43,624 bases of DNA from a virus. Shown piece after piece: positions 8,313 through 16,360 of this stretch. Within the stretch, counting starts at the first letter, position 1. The number at the start of each line of letters is the position of its first letter. The stretch lies in IMG/VR virus record IMGVR_UViG_3300044814_000055, positions 1 through 43,624 of that record; one strand, written 5' to 3'. Position numbers and translations under genes: made by a program. A model generated the notes under the pieces. The model ran no database searches. It worked only from the letters and a program-made list of their open reading frames with translations, and was not told the origin of the DNA.

Positions 8313-8686
8313 CCGACCTCGCGGACATCATCGCGAGCATTGAACGTCTCGGCACCCTGGCCGAGGACGTGGCCAAGCGCGCCGCGCCGCTCGTCGAGGA
8401 TGCCCTGCGAGCGACCGCGAAGGCCGGCACGGCTCCCGACGGTACGCCCTGGAAGCCGAAGAAGGACCGCGGCGCCCCGCTCGTTCACGCCGGCGACGCG
8501 ATCACGGTCAAGGCGGTCGGCACCGTCGTGCGCGCGACGTTGACGGGGCCCACCGTTTTTCATCATTTCGGGAGCGCCCGCAATCCACGGCGCCCTGTGC
8601 TCCCTGACCCTGGGAGCCTCCCTCCGCCGGTCGCCAAGGCCATCGAGAAGGCGGCCGATCAGGCATTCGCGAAGGCCACGCAATGA
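8309..8686 (+). CDS. virion morphogenesis / tail completion protein (Mu gpG-like)
   Basis: 125 aa, GTG overlapping the upstream stop (GTGA). It resembles phage virion-morphogenesis (gpG/HK97 gp10-like) proteins: a helical N-terminus (LAEDVAKRAAPLVEDALR), then GTAPDGTPWKPKKDRGAPLVHAG, VFHHFGSARNPRRPVLP, and a closing helix. The W-x-P-L and H..G...PRRP.LP pattern is characteristic. It fits between connectors as a head-tail completion factor. It overlaps the next gene as ATGA. Confidence 0.75.
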   Translation: MTDLADIIASIERLGTLAEDVAKRAAPLVEDALRATAKAGTAPDGTPWKPKKDRGAPLVHAGDAITVKAVGTVVRATLTGPTVFHHFGSARNPRRPVLPDPGSLPPPVAKAIEKAADQAFAKATQ

Positions 8687-9270
8687 ACCGCTCGGGCCTC
8701 CTTGCCCTTAAGCGCGGGGTTGCGGAGTACTTCGAGGCGCAGAGCGTCTCGGCGTCCGTGCGCGTTGGCTGGACCGCGCGCAACCGGCAAGACAACGCCG
8801 GCCCGGGGGGCGCCAATCGGGTCGTCTTCATCCCCGGCGAGTTCGATCCGACGTCGGGCGCCCCGAAGGTCCTCCGCGCCGGCAAGATCGACCGCGACGG
8901 AGAGCAAAACTTCGTGGATCTCGATCCGCGCCTTCGTGTGCTCGCCTGGTGGCATGAGGCGGTCACGTGTTCGGTGTGGGCGGTCGACAGCGATCACCCG
9001 CAGGACGAAGAATTGCAGATCGAAGCGACCGAAACGCTTCTCGAGCAGACGATCCAGGGGATTCACAACGCGGTCGACCCCGACACCGGAACAAACGTCG
9101 GATTTGCGAACATCGAGGATTTCGGCGAGCCGTTTTGGGTCCTGCCCCCAGGGGAGATGGCCTTCGGCCGCGAACTGGTGTTCGGCTTTGTGCTCTACGT
9201 CCCCCTCTTCGACGCGCCGACGGGCATTGCGTATCCGTCCCCCGCGGTTGGGAGAGATCCGAGCGCGTAG
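8683..9270 (+). CDS. tail terminator-like protein (DUF1834/gp37 position)
   Basis: 195 aa starting at the ATGA overlap with the previous gene. Features are an N-terminal SGLLALKRGVAEYFEAQS helix and a beta-rich core (GGANRVVFIPGEFD, WWHEAVTCSVWAVDSDHPQ) followed by a helix (TLLEQTIQGIHNA) and FVLYVPLFDAP. This alpha/beta arrangement and its place immediately before the sheath gene fit a tail terminator or neck protein (Mu gp37/DUF1834 class). Assignment is by position and pattern. Confidence 0.6.
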   Translation: MNRSGLLALKRGVAEYFEAQSVSASVRVGWTARNRQDNAGPGGANRVVFIPGEFDPTSGAPKVLRAGKIDRDGEQNFVDLDPRLRVLAWWHEAVTCSVWAVDSDHPQDEELQIEATETLLEQTIQGIHNAVDPDTGTNVGFANIEDFGEPFWVLPPGEMAFGRELVFGFVLYVPLFDAPTGIAYPSPAVGRDPSA

Positions 9271-9284
9271 ATATCGTCTGGTCA

Positions 9285-10784
9285 ATGCCGACGCCCACGG
9301 TCCAGATCGGAAAGCAGGACTACCAGACAGGGGTCGTCGGCCCGTCGCCGACGGGGGTGCTCGCGATCCTCGCCTTCGCGGCCGCGGGCCCGGTCAACGT
9401 CCCGCAGAGCTTTACGCGAGACGACCTCGTTCAGCAGGCGATGGGCCCAGGCCGACTCACCGAGGATTCGTCCTACGTCATGGCGACGGGCGGAAATGCC
9501 GTGGTCGCGCAGCGCCCGACGGCGAGCACCGCGGGCGGCTACAGCGCCATCGACCTTACCGGCTCGCCCACGGGCACGAGCATCGTCGTCGCCGGCGCTG
9601 CAACGCCCGTCGATAACTACGATGTCATCGTCACGTGGGTGACGGGCGGCGTGATCGGCGCGGCGGGGCTGCAATACAACTTTTCGCTCGACGGCGGACT
9701 GACCAAGAGCGCGACGCAGGCGCTACCGACAGGCGCGGCGCCGATCGTTCTCGCCATCCCCAACTTCACCGCGGGCGGGAGCCCCGGTGTATCCTTCTCG
9801 TGTCCCGCGGGATCGGTTGTCACGGGCGAGTTTTTACGGTGTCTTGTCAAGGCGCCGCAGATGAACGACGCGGATATCACGACCGCGCTGACGGCGCTCG
9901 GCCTGACCAACCTCCCATGGGAGGGCGTGCTCATCGACTCGGATATTGCGTCGACGACGCCGGGTGTCGTGGACACGTTTCTCCTAGCGCAAGAAAAGCT
10001 CGGCAAGTTCCGGTTCGCGATCACCAACACCCGCATGAAGAATCAACTTCACGTCGGGTCGGGCGTCGCCGAAACCGAGGCTGCGTACGCGACCGCGATG
10101 ACGACTCTCGCCAACGCCGCGGCGCCGACGATTCGCGCGATCGTCGGCACGGACGGCGCTGCGGTTCCTTCGACGCTGACGGGCGCGACGCTTCCGCGGC
10201 CGACGTCGCTACTCGTCGCGGCGCGCGCGATGCAAATACCGCTCGGCGAGGATCCGTCGTTCGTCGGACGCGGACCGCTCAACGGCGCGACCATCGTCGA
10301 CAGTAACGCGAGTCCCCTCTTTCACAACGAAGAGCTCTTCGCGAATCTCGACGCGCTTCGATTGACCGCTCTCCGAAGCGTTCAGGGGCAAAAGGGCGTT
10401 TACATCAACAATGCCAATGTCTTTGGAACGTCGACGAGCGACTACCAGTTTTTGCAGCACATCCGCACGATGAACCGTGCTTGTGAGATCGCGTTTCAAC
10501 TTCTGACGACGCAGCTTTCGCGCGGCGTTGGCAAAAAGCCGAAGGATCAGACGACGGGCCTGGTCTACATCCTCGAGAGCGACGCTCAGGTCATCGAGGA
10601 TCTGGTCAATTCCCAGGTCAACGCGCAGCTCTTCGGGCAGGTCGCCGGCGCGAAGTTCACGCTCTCGCGGACCGATGATCTATCGAGCAATGCGGGAGCG
10701 ACGGTGACGGGCTTCATGAAGCTCGTGGCGCTCGCGTACATCAAGAAATTCTCGGTCACCGCGTCCTTCGCGAAATCGCTCTAA
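9285..10784 (+). CDS. contractile tail sheath protein (DUF2586/gpL-like)
   Basis: 499 aa from ATG 9285. The N-terminus (PSPTGVLAILAFAAAGP, FTRDDLVQQAMGPGRL) and the C-terminal half (EGVLIDSDIAST, LDALRLTALRSVQGQKGVYINN, FQLLTTQLSRGVG) follow the pattern of DUF2586-type sheath proteins in Mu-like phages. Residues about 90-185 contain an inserted beta-rich domain with FSLDGGLT and FTAGGSPGVSF, similar in flavour to the Asp-box insertion in the connector gene. The sheath is what defines the phage as a myovirus. The tube protein follows directly. Confidence 0.85.
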   Translation: MPTPTVQIGKQDYQTGVVGPSPTGVLAILAFAAAGPVNVPQSFTRDDLVQQAMGPGRLTEDSSYVMATGGNAVVAQRPTASTAGGYSAIDLTGSPTGTSIVVAGAATPVDNYDVIVTWVTGGVIGAAGLQYNFSLDGGLTKSATQALPTGAAPIVLAIPNFTAGGSPGVSFSCPAGSVVTGEFLRCLVKAPQMNDADITTALTALGLTNLPWEGVLIDSDIASTTPGVVDTFLLAQEKLGKFRFAITNTRMKNQLHVGSGVAETEAAYATAMTTLANAAAPTIRAIVGTDGAAVPSTLTGATLPRPTSLLVAARAMQIPLGEDPSFVGRGPLNGATIVDSNASPLFHNEELFANLDALRLTALRSVQGQKGVYINNANVFGTSTSDYQFLQHIRTMNRACEIAFQLLTTQLSRGVGKKPKDQTTGLVYILESDAQVIEDLVNSQVNAQLFGQVAGAKFTLSRTDDLSSNAGATVTGFMKLVALAYIKKFSVTASFAKSL

Positions 10785-10800
10785 GAGGGAGTCTCGAGCC

Positions 10801-11313
10801 ATGGGCGATACCGTTCGCATCGGCGGCAAGCAGTATTCTTGGAACAGCACGCTGACGCGGTTTGACGGCCAGGCGTGGAGGGGACTTCAAAAACTCGACT
10901 GGTCCGAGAAGCTCGAAGTGGAGACCGTCTACGCGCAGACGCAGAATGGCGTACCCATCGGCGACACGGCGGGCGAATACAGTGTCGACTCGTTCACCTT
11001 CACGATGATTTCGGAGTACGCCGCGCAGCTCCTCGCGTACCTCGCGGGCCCGGCGCCCGGCTTTCCACCCGGGTCGCGCGGACTTCCAGGCTCGTACGGA
11101 CAGACCAAGTTTCAATTTCAGTTTTCCGCATCCGAGCCGCTCGAGATCGGCGCACTACCGATCCTGATCAGCGCGAGTCCTTGCCGCATCACGAGCAAAA
11201 AGGAGTCGCGAGAGAAGGGAAGCGGCACGCTCGTGACCGAGTTCGGTTGCTGGGTGCGGCAGATGCAGATCAACGGCGTCACGATGTACTCGCCGCAGCC
11301 GTTCTCGCCGTAA
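10801..11313 (+). CDS. tail tube protein
   Basis: 170 aa, ATG with GAGGGAG upstream. Beta-rich sequence beginning DTVRIGGKQYSWNSTLTRFDG and continuing WSEKLEVETVYAQTQNGVPIG matches the core of contractile tail tube proteins, and a sheath-then-tube gene order is universal in Mu-like phages. The C-terminal half (ASPCRITSKKESREKGSG) carries the expected strand-loop-strand. It should polymerise inside the sheath around the tape measure. Confidence 0.8.
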   Translation: MGDTVRIGGKQYSWNSTLTRFDGQAWRGLQKLDWSEKLEVETVYAQTQNGVPIGDTAGEYSVDSFTFTMISEYAAQLLAYLAGPAPGFPPGSRGLPGSYGQTKFQFQFSASEPLEIGALPILISASPCRITSKKESREKGSGTLVTEFGCWVRQMQINGVTMYSPQPFSP

Positions 11314-11323
11314 GGAGGCAAAG

Positions 11324-11566
11324 ATGCATTACAGGAATGGCCGCGAGGCGAAGAACGGAGATCGGATCGTGCAGCTCGGCGAGAGAGGCAAGGTGCTCGG
11401 CACCGGCATCCTCTATGACGCGGTGGCTGGTAACGATTACTGCAACGGAAGCCTAGCGCCGATTCCGGCCGGGACCGGGGCCTTGCTGATCGATGCCCTG
11501 CACATAGACGACTTGGCAGCGATTCTTGCCGAGAAGGGCCTCGACAAGCGACCGGCCGGTAAATAG
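11324..11566 (+). CDS. small conserved phage protein of unknown function
   Basis: 80 aa, preceded by a perfect AAGGAGG seven bases before ATG. It starts MHYRNGREAKNGDRIVQL, a beta-hairpin type seen in small phage accessory proteins, followed by a helix (DALHIDDLAAILAEKG). It is placed between tube and tail-chaperone genes. The strong ribosome site and conserved look argue that it is expressed, but I cannot name a function. Confidence 0.7.
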   Translation: MHYRNGREAKNGDRIVQLGERGKVLGTGILYDAVAGNDYCNGSLAPIPAGTGALLIDALHIDDLAAILAEKGLDKRPAGK

Positions 11567-11575
11567 GGAGGCACC

Positions 11576-11992
11576 TTGGACGAGTCATCGAACGATCGCC
11601 GGGCGAAGCTTCTCGAGGCGCGCGCGCTGCGCGAAACGGCTGCCATCGCAAAGCAGCAAGAGCATGAGCTTGTGTGTCTCGAGCTCGAGGCGAAATTCTG
11701 CGAAGAACTCGGCCCGCGCGGCCAAGCGTGGGACATGTGCAACGAAGACAACACATGCGGCGAGGGCCCGATCTGTATCCGGCTCGCCGACGCGGTCGCG
11801 CACAAAGCGTGGCAAGCGTCCGGGAGCGCGCCCGAAGACAAAGAGCGCTACGTCACGCCGTGGATCATCTTTCCTGACAGGTTCACGGCGACCGCGATCC
11901 TCGGGCGTCGCCCCGAGCTTCTCAGCCGCGCCGTGATGACCCTCAATCGCCTCTTCGGCTACTCGCAAGGGGTGCTTCAGGGAAAATACTGA
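11576..11992 (+). CDS. tail assembly chaperone (G-like, unshifted product)
   Basis: 138 aa with a TTG start preceded by GGGAGG. Helical N-terminus (LLEARALRETAAIAKQQEHELVCLELEAKF) and a C-terminal IIFPDRFTATAILGRRPE segment. It sits directly before the tape measure and ends at a GGGAAAA slippery heptamer followed by TAC-TGA, the classic arrangement for lambda G/GT-type chaperones that coat the tape measure during tail assembly. The function is inferred from position and frameshift signal. Confidence 0.75.
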   Translation: MDESSNDRRAKLLEARALRETAAIAKQQEHELVCLELEAKFCEELGPRGQAWDMCNEDNTCGEGPICIRLADAVAHKAWQASGSAPEDKERYVTPWIIFPDRFTATAILGRRPELLSRAVMTLNRLFGYSQGVLQGKY

Positions 11993-12153
11993 AGGGGACG
12001 GAGGCGGCCTTGCACGACGATTGGGCTGCCGCGGTGGGCCTCTCCGCGCTCTTCCGACCCGATGGCGAGCCGATGAGGCAAGACGTCATGACCGGCGCCA
12101 TGGTGCTCGCGATCTCGCTCCGTATGGTCCGCGATTTTCTGGATGGGGACTGA
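11576..12153 (+). CDS. tail assembly chaperone, -1 frameshift product (GT-like)
   Basis: A -1 slip at G-GGA-AAA (11980-11986) moves ribosomes out of the 138-aa frame two codons before its TGA. Reading continues open to TGA at 12151-12153, giving a product of about 192 aa whose extra C-terminal 55 residues include LHDDWAAAVGLSALFRPDG and LAISLRMVRDFLDGD. The downstream frame also has a possible independent TTG start at 12010 with GGAGG before it (47 aa). The tape measure gene starts 4 bases after the stop. Confidence 0.75.
11980..11986 (+). promoter_or_regulatory. -1 ribosomal frameshift slippery site GGGAAAA
   Basis: The heptamer is phased exactly as X-XXY-YYZ relative to the upstream gene, with the zero-frame TGA six bases further on. 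This is a near-copy of the lambda G/GT site (GGGAAAG). Confidence 0.8.
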
Positions 12154-12156
12154 GCG

Positions 12157-14196
12157 ATGGCGGACAAAGTTGCGACGTACGCCGTCAATCTGGAGAGCAA
12201 CGCGGGGAAGGTCGCGTCCGGGGCGATCGCGGAGCTCGAGCAGTTCCGGGCGAAGATCGAGCAGTCGCAAGCCGAGCTGAAAGGCATGCAAGGGGCCCTT
12301 CGCTCGCTCAAAGGCTCGAGCGACGAGGTAGCCAAGGCGAAAGAGCAACTGAAGGCGAAGATCGACGCCGAGAAGGGAGCGATTAGCCAGGCGAACCTTG
12401 CCCTTCTGAAGGCCGGCACGAACTACAGCAAGCTGACGACCGAGGTCAAAAAGCAGACGACGGCGCAAGAGAAGCTGAAAGAGGGCATCAAAGCGGCCGG
12501 CGGCCCCGTCGCAGACCTCTCGAGCAAGTTCGAAAACCTGAAGGGCGTTCTCTCGGGCGCGCACGGGGGAACGGCGCTACTCGCGCTCGGCGTCGGCACA
12601 CTGGTCATCGGCGTCGTTGCCCTTACCGCGGCGACGATCGAGGCGGGGATCAAGCTCGGCAAGTTCGTCATCGAGGGGGCGAACGCGCTTCGGAGCATGA
12701 ACCTGATGCGCGAGGCGGCGGCCGGGAGCGCCGAGAACGCGAAGAACCTCGGAACGCAGGTCGACCGCTTGGCGCGCATGGTGCCGACGGCGAAAGACAA
12801 GATCAACGAGCTCGCCGTCGCGATGACGCGCGACATGAGCGGGGGACTCTCGAGGGCGACGGGCCCCGCGATCGTTGCCGGTCTCGAGGCGGTCACGGTT
12901 GCGAGCGCGGCGGCGGGAGACAGCGTCGGGCGGTCGTTTCAAGAGATCATCGAGCGCGGTAAGAACTTCAACCGCTTCTGGCTCAGCCAGACCGACGTCG
13001 ACAAGACGGGCCTCCACTTCGCCGACGTCGCCGCGTCGCTCGCGAAAAACATGCACGTCTCTCTCGATAAGGCGAAGGAGGCGCTTCTCACGGGCGGCGT
13101 CGGCCTTACGGCCGGCGCGGAGGCCATGCGCGACGCGGTCAACAAACGCTTCGGGGGGATCAACGCGGAGAAGCTGCTCGACGTCGACGTGCAGATCGAC
13201 AAGTTCAAAGAGAACCTCACGGGGCTGACGAAAGGCGTCGTGCTCGAGCCGCTTCTCAAAGGCATGAGCATCGTGCTTTCGGAATTCGGCGAGGGCACGG
13301 TCAAGGGCCAGCAGCTCCAAGCGGCCATGACGAAGATCGGCACAGCGATCGTGAATTTCTCGGTTGATCATGTTGAAGACGTGGTCGCGGGCGTGGAAGA
13401 CCTCATTGGCGTTGTGACCGACGGCATTGATCTCTTTGAAAAGTGGGAACCGAAGATCAAAGGCGTGGTGGACGCGTTTCTGGACAGCAAGGTTGCGATG
13501 GCGGGCGTGAAGATCGTCGGCGTCGGAATAGTGACAGTGCTCGGCGCTCTGGGCCTGGCGTTTGGAGCGCTCGCCGTCGCGGTCGCGATCCCCGTCGCGC
13601 TCATAGGTGCCCCCATCTATGCCCTCTACGAGGGCTATCAGCTATTGAAGGGGCTCGACTGGGGCAAGATCGGCACGACCATCACGGCCCCGTTCAAAGC
13701 CGCGTGGGAGTGGCTGAAGGGCCTTGATCTCGCCGACGTCGGGCGGAGCATCATCGACGGGATCGTTTCGGGCATCACGGGCGCCGCGGGCAGGGCCGTC
13801 GACGCGGTCAAGGGACTCGCGACGAAGATCAAAAACGCGTTTACCGGCAAGGACGGAATTGACGCGCACTCCCCCAGTCGCTTCTTCGAAAAGGGCGGTC
13901 GAGACAGTAGCGAGGGATACGCCCAGGGCGTCGAGAGGGCGGCTCCACGCGCGCAAGACGCGGTGCAAGCCATGGTACCGAGCACGCCACGGGGCGGCGC
14001 GTCGGCCTCGATGGGCGGCGGTGGCGGCTTCGGTCCGGTCAGCGTGCACATCCACCTTGAAGGCAACGTCTCGAACGAGAAGGCGAGCGAGATCGCAAAG
14101 CAGGTCTCGGCGCCGAGCGTGCTGCGCGAACTCACGCGAGCGATTCGCGAGGGCATGGTCACCCAAGGCTTTCCCACGCAATCGCCGGTGCCGTGA
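12157..14196 (+). CDS. tail tape measure protein
   Basis: 679 aa, short for the family, implying a short tail. The N-terminal 130 residues form a long coiled coil (LEQFRAKIEQSQAELKGMQG). Hydrophobic segments occur near residues 140-170 (LLALGVGTLVIGVVALTAAT) and 450-490 (VGIVTVLGALGLAFGALAVAV). The C-terminus contains DAHSPSRFFEKGGRDSSEGY and AVDAVKGLATKIKNAF, both standard tape-measure signatures. It would set tail length and be ejected on infection. It follows the frameshifted chaperone as expected. Confidence 0.9.
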   Translation: MADKVATYAVNLESNAGKVASGAIAELEQFRAKIEQSQAELKGMQGALRSLKGSSDEVAKAKEQLKAKIDAEKGAISQANLALLKAGTNYSKLTTEVKKQTTAQEKLKEGIKAAGGPVADLSSKFENLKGVLSGAHGGTALLALGVGTLVIGVVALTAATIEAGIKLGKFVIEGANALRSMNLMREAAAGSAENAKNLGTQVDRLARMVPTAKDKINELAVAMTRDMSGGLSRATGPAIVAGLEAVTVASAAAGDSVGRSFQEIIERGKNFNRFWLSQTDVDKTGLHFADVAASLAKNMHVSLDKAKEALLTGGVGLTAGAEAMRDAVNKRFGGINAEKLLDVDVQIDKFKENLTGLTKGVVLEPLLKGMSIVLSEFGEGTVKGQQLQAAMTKIGTAIVNFSVDHVEDVVAGVEDLIGVVTDGIDLFEKWEPKIKGVVDAFLDSKVAMAGVKIVGVGIVTVLGALGLAFGALAVAVAIPVALIGAPIYALYEGYQLLKGLDWGKIGTTITAPFKAAWEWLKGLDLADVGRSIIDGIVSGITGAAGRAVDAVKGLATKIKNAFTGKDGIDAHSPSRFFEKGGRDSSEGYAQGVERAAPRAQDAVQAMVPSTPRGGASASMGGGGGFGPVSVHIHLEGNVSNEKASEIAKQVSAPSVLRELTRAIREGMVTQGFPTQSPVP

Positions 14197-14738
14197 TGGG
14201 TTGGCCCGTCCTCTCAGGGGAAGCGAGCGAGTCGATCTGGCTCGGACAAGACTTAATGCCGGGTCAGTGGATCCTCCAGGCAGGGGCCAAGATCTTCGGA
14301 TGGCAAGAGCAGAAGGGCTGGTTTTTGACCGGCGCCTCGCTTCGACCGACGGGCGATCCGCTCGTGTCGTTTTCGTTTCTCGTCAAGTTCTGGGACGTCC
14401 GCGACTGGAACTCTTTCCAGCAGTTTCGAACGAAGTACCTGACGCGCCCCGTCTTCACGGGCGCGAGCGTCAATTACGCGATCGGTATCATTCACCCGGA
14501 ACTCAACTTTCACGGCGTGACGCAAGTCGTCCCGGCGGAAACACCGTTTTTCACAAACAACGGCAAAGGGCTTTGGACGGGCACGGTGAAGTTTCTTCAG
14601 TACCGAAAGCCCGTGGCCGCGCTCGAGTCGCCGGCGGCCGCGATCCCCGGCGCCGCTCCGCCGACGCCGTCGGCCAACGACGCGCGAAACGCGGCCAAGG
14701 CCTTGCGCGCTTCGCAGATCGCTCGACGCGGAGGCTAG
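14193..14738 (+). CDS. tail/baseplate hub-associated protein
   Basis: 181 aa; GTG at 14193 overlaps the tape-measure stop (GTGA), with ATG at 14196 as the alternative start. It reads beta-rich (ILQAGAKIFGWQEQKGW, LVSFSFLVKFWDVRDWNSFQQF) with an Ala/Pro-rich C-terminal tail. Position between tape measure and spike fits a baseplate hub or tail-initiator component. No lysozyme or LysM motif is visible. Confidence 0.6.
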   Translation: MMGWPVLSGEASESIWLGQDLMPGQWILQAGAKIFGWQEQKGWFLTGASLRPTGDPLVSFSFLVKFWDVRDWNSFQQFRTKYLTRPVFTGASVNYAIGIIHPELNFHGVTQVVPAETPFFTNNGKGLWTGTVKFLQYRKPVAALESPAAAIPGAAPPTPSANDARNAAKALRASQIARRGG

Positions 14739-14747
14739 TCGGGGCCC

Positions 14748-15977
14748 ATGGCGACGATCGTTTTGCAGCCGGGAAACGTCCGGGTCTCATCGCTTCGGAT
14801 CCTTCACCCGTGGCGTGGAGTGTGGCTGGCCGACCTCGATATCGACCCAGAGACCGTTGACGGTGCGCCGACGTCGGGGCGAGTGACGATCAGCATGGGC
14901 ACAGCGACGCTCAGCGGGACGATTGACCCACGCGGCTCGGGCAGCTTCGGCTCGATCAACCGCCGACGCGTGCTCGGTGGCGGCGCTGGCTGGGATCAGC
15001 CGACCCCGCGCCAGCACTACCACTCGGACGGGGTCTTGCGGGACGTGGACATCTACGCCACAACGGCGCAATCCGTCGGCGAGACGGTCAATGTTCCGAA
15101 GCCGTCGCCCCTCGCCGTGGACTTCTACCGGGTCGTCGGGCCCGCGCGTCAGGTGTTCGACGGTCCGCCGGCGGTCGACTGGTACGTGGACATTACCGGG
15201 ATAACGCAGGTGGGACAGCGCCCCGCGGCCGCGGCCGATCCGACGCTGACGCTCATCCGCTGGGACCCGGCGACCGAAGTCGCCGAGCTCACGTGCTCCG
15301 CGATCGTGGTGCCCGGAACGCCCATCGCCGACGCTCGGATCGTGGGCGGTCCGGTTGTCGCGCGCGACGTCGAGCAAGTGTTCGACGAGGGCGGCTCGCG
15401 CGTGACGGCCTGGTGCGGAGTGTCGCCCGTCGGGCAATTGATGAACGACCTCCGGTCGCTGGTGACCGAACTTTCCGGCAAGCGCTTTCTCGCGACGTAC
15501 CTCTACCGGATCGTGCAGCAGAATTCGGACGGTCGCCTGCAGCTGCAGGCGGTGCACGGCGAGGACGGCGCTCCCGATTCGCTGCCCCTGTCGCCCTGGA
15601 CCGGCCTCGCAGGCGCGAGCGCAAAGTACACGCCGGGCACCTACGTGCGCGTGGCGTTCCTACACGGCGACCCGAAGCAACCCGTGGTGGACCTCTACGC
15701 CCCGGGGAGTGACCTGCCGCTTGAGAGCACCGTCGACGCCTCGCTCGCCGTCCACGTTGGCCCGAGCGCGGCGAGCGTCGACATTGCGGGCGGAGGGAGC
15801 GCGCTCGTCCCGACGCCGTGGGCGTCCGGCCTGGCGGCGGCGCTCGCGACGTTGGCGGGTAGCCTCGCGGGCTTCACGACCGGCCCCCTGGCCCCCCTCG
15901 GCGCGGTCGGCGGGGCGCTCGGTACGGCGCTCGGCGCCCTTCCCTCGTCCGCCACAACGAAAACGAAGGCCACATGA
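14748..15977 (+). CDS. baseplate spike/hub protein (gpV-like)
   Basis: 409 aa. The N-terminal half is beta-rich. At about residues 290-325 the segment TPGTYVRVAFLHGDPKQPVV matches the OB-fold pattern of gpV/Mu gp45-type spike proteins (VxVxFLxGDPxxPVV), and a Gly/Ala-rich stretch closes the C-terminus. No conserved HxH iron-binding apex repeat is apparent, so a separate tip protein may exist. Its stop overlaps the gp25-like wedge gene as ATGA, the usual order in Mu/P2-like baseplate operons. Confidence 0.75.
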   Translation: MATIVLQPGNVRVSSLRILHPWRGVWLADLDIDPETVDGAPTSGRVTISMGTATLSGTIDPRGSGSFGSINRRRVLGGGAGWDQPTPRQHYHSDGVLRDVDIYATTAQSVGETVNVPKPSPLAVDFYRVVGPARQVFDGPPAVDWYVDITGITQVGQRPAAAADPTLTLIRWDPATEVAELTCSAIVVPGTPIADARIVGGPVVARDVEQVFDEGGSRVTAWCGVSPVGQLMNDLRSLVTELSGKRFLATYLYRIVQQNSDGRLQLQAVHGEDGAPDSLPLSPWTGLAGASAKYTPGTYVRVAFLHGDPKQPVVDLYAPGSDLPLESTVDASLAVHVGPSAASVDIAGGGSALVPTPWASGLAAALATLAGSLAGFTTGPLAPLGAVGGALGTALGALPSSATTKTKAT

Positions 15978-16354
15978 GCAACCTGCCCCGCACGTACGCC
16001 GAACCGAAGTGGCTCGAGGATCTCGACCCGACGGGAGCCGAGACCGCGAGTGATCTCGAGAGCCTCGAGCAGGACGTCATGCACATCATCGCCCAAACGC
16101 TCGGATCGAACGTCGCGGACCCCGACAAGGGGATCGGTGCGGTCAACTACCTCAGCGGCACGAGCGCCGCGCTCGCGCAGATGCCGCAAGTACTCGACGC
16201 GCAGCTCTCGAACGTCCTTCGCTTGTCCGGGAGCAAGACGACCCTGACCCAGGCGGCCGACGGCACGTGGCAAGTCCAGGTGAGGTGCGCCGTGGGGGGC
16301 CAGGTCGTCAATTTCAACTACGCGCTGGGGCCGGGCGGGGTCGTTCGCGGATAG
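15974..16354 (+). CDS. baseplate wedge protein, gp25/GpW-like
   Basis: 126 aa starting at an ATGA overlap. The sequence (PRTYAEPKWLEDLDPTG, LEQDVMHIIAQTLGSNVADP) fits the compact gp25-like/Mu gp46 baseplate fold, located between spike and J-like genes exactly as in Mu and P2. It would connect the tube/sheath to the wedges. Confidence 0.7.
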   Translation: MSNLPRTYAEPKWLEDLDPTGAETASDLESLEQDVMHIIAQTLGSNVADPDKGIGAVNYLSGTSAALAQMPQVLDAQLSNVLRLSGSKTTLTQAADGTWQVQVRCAVGGQVVNFNYALGPGGVVRG

Positions 16355-16360
16355 TGGGCC

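Noticed and set aside
12729-12742. 14-base match to spacer 26981-27016 in the tape measure gene
   Set aside because: Only the middle of the spacer matches and both sides diverge; about the longest chance match I would expect by eye.
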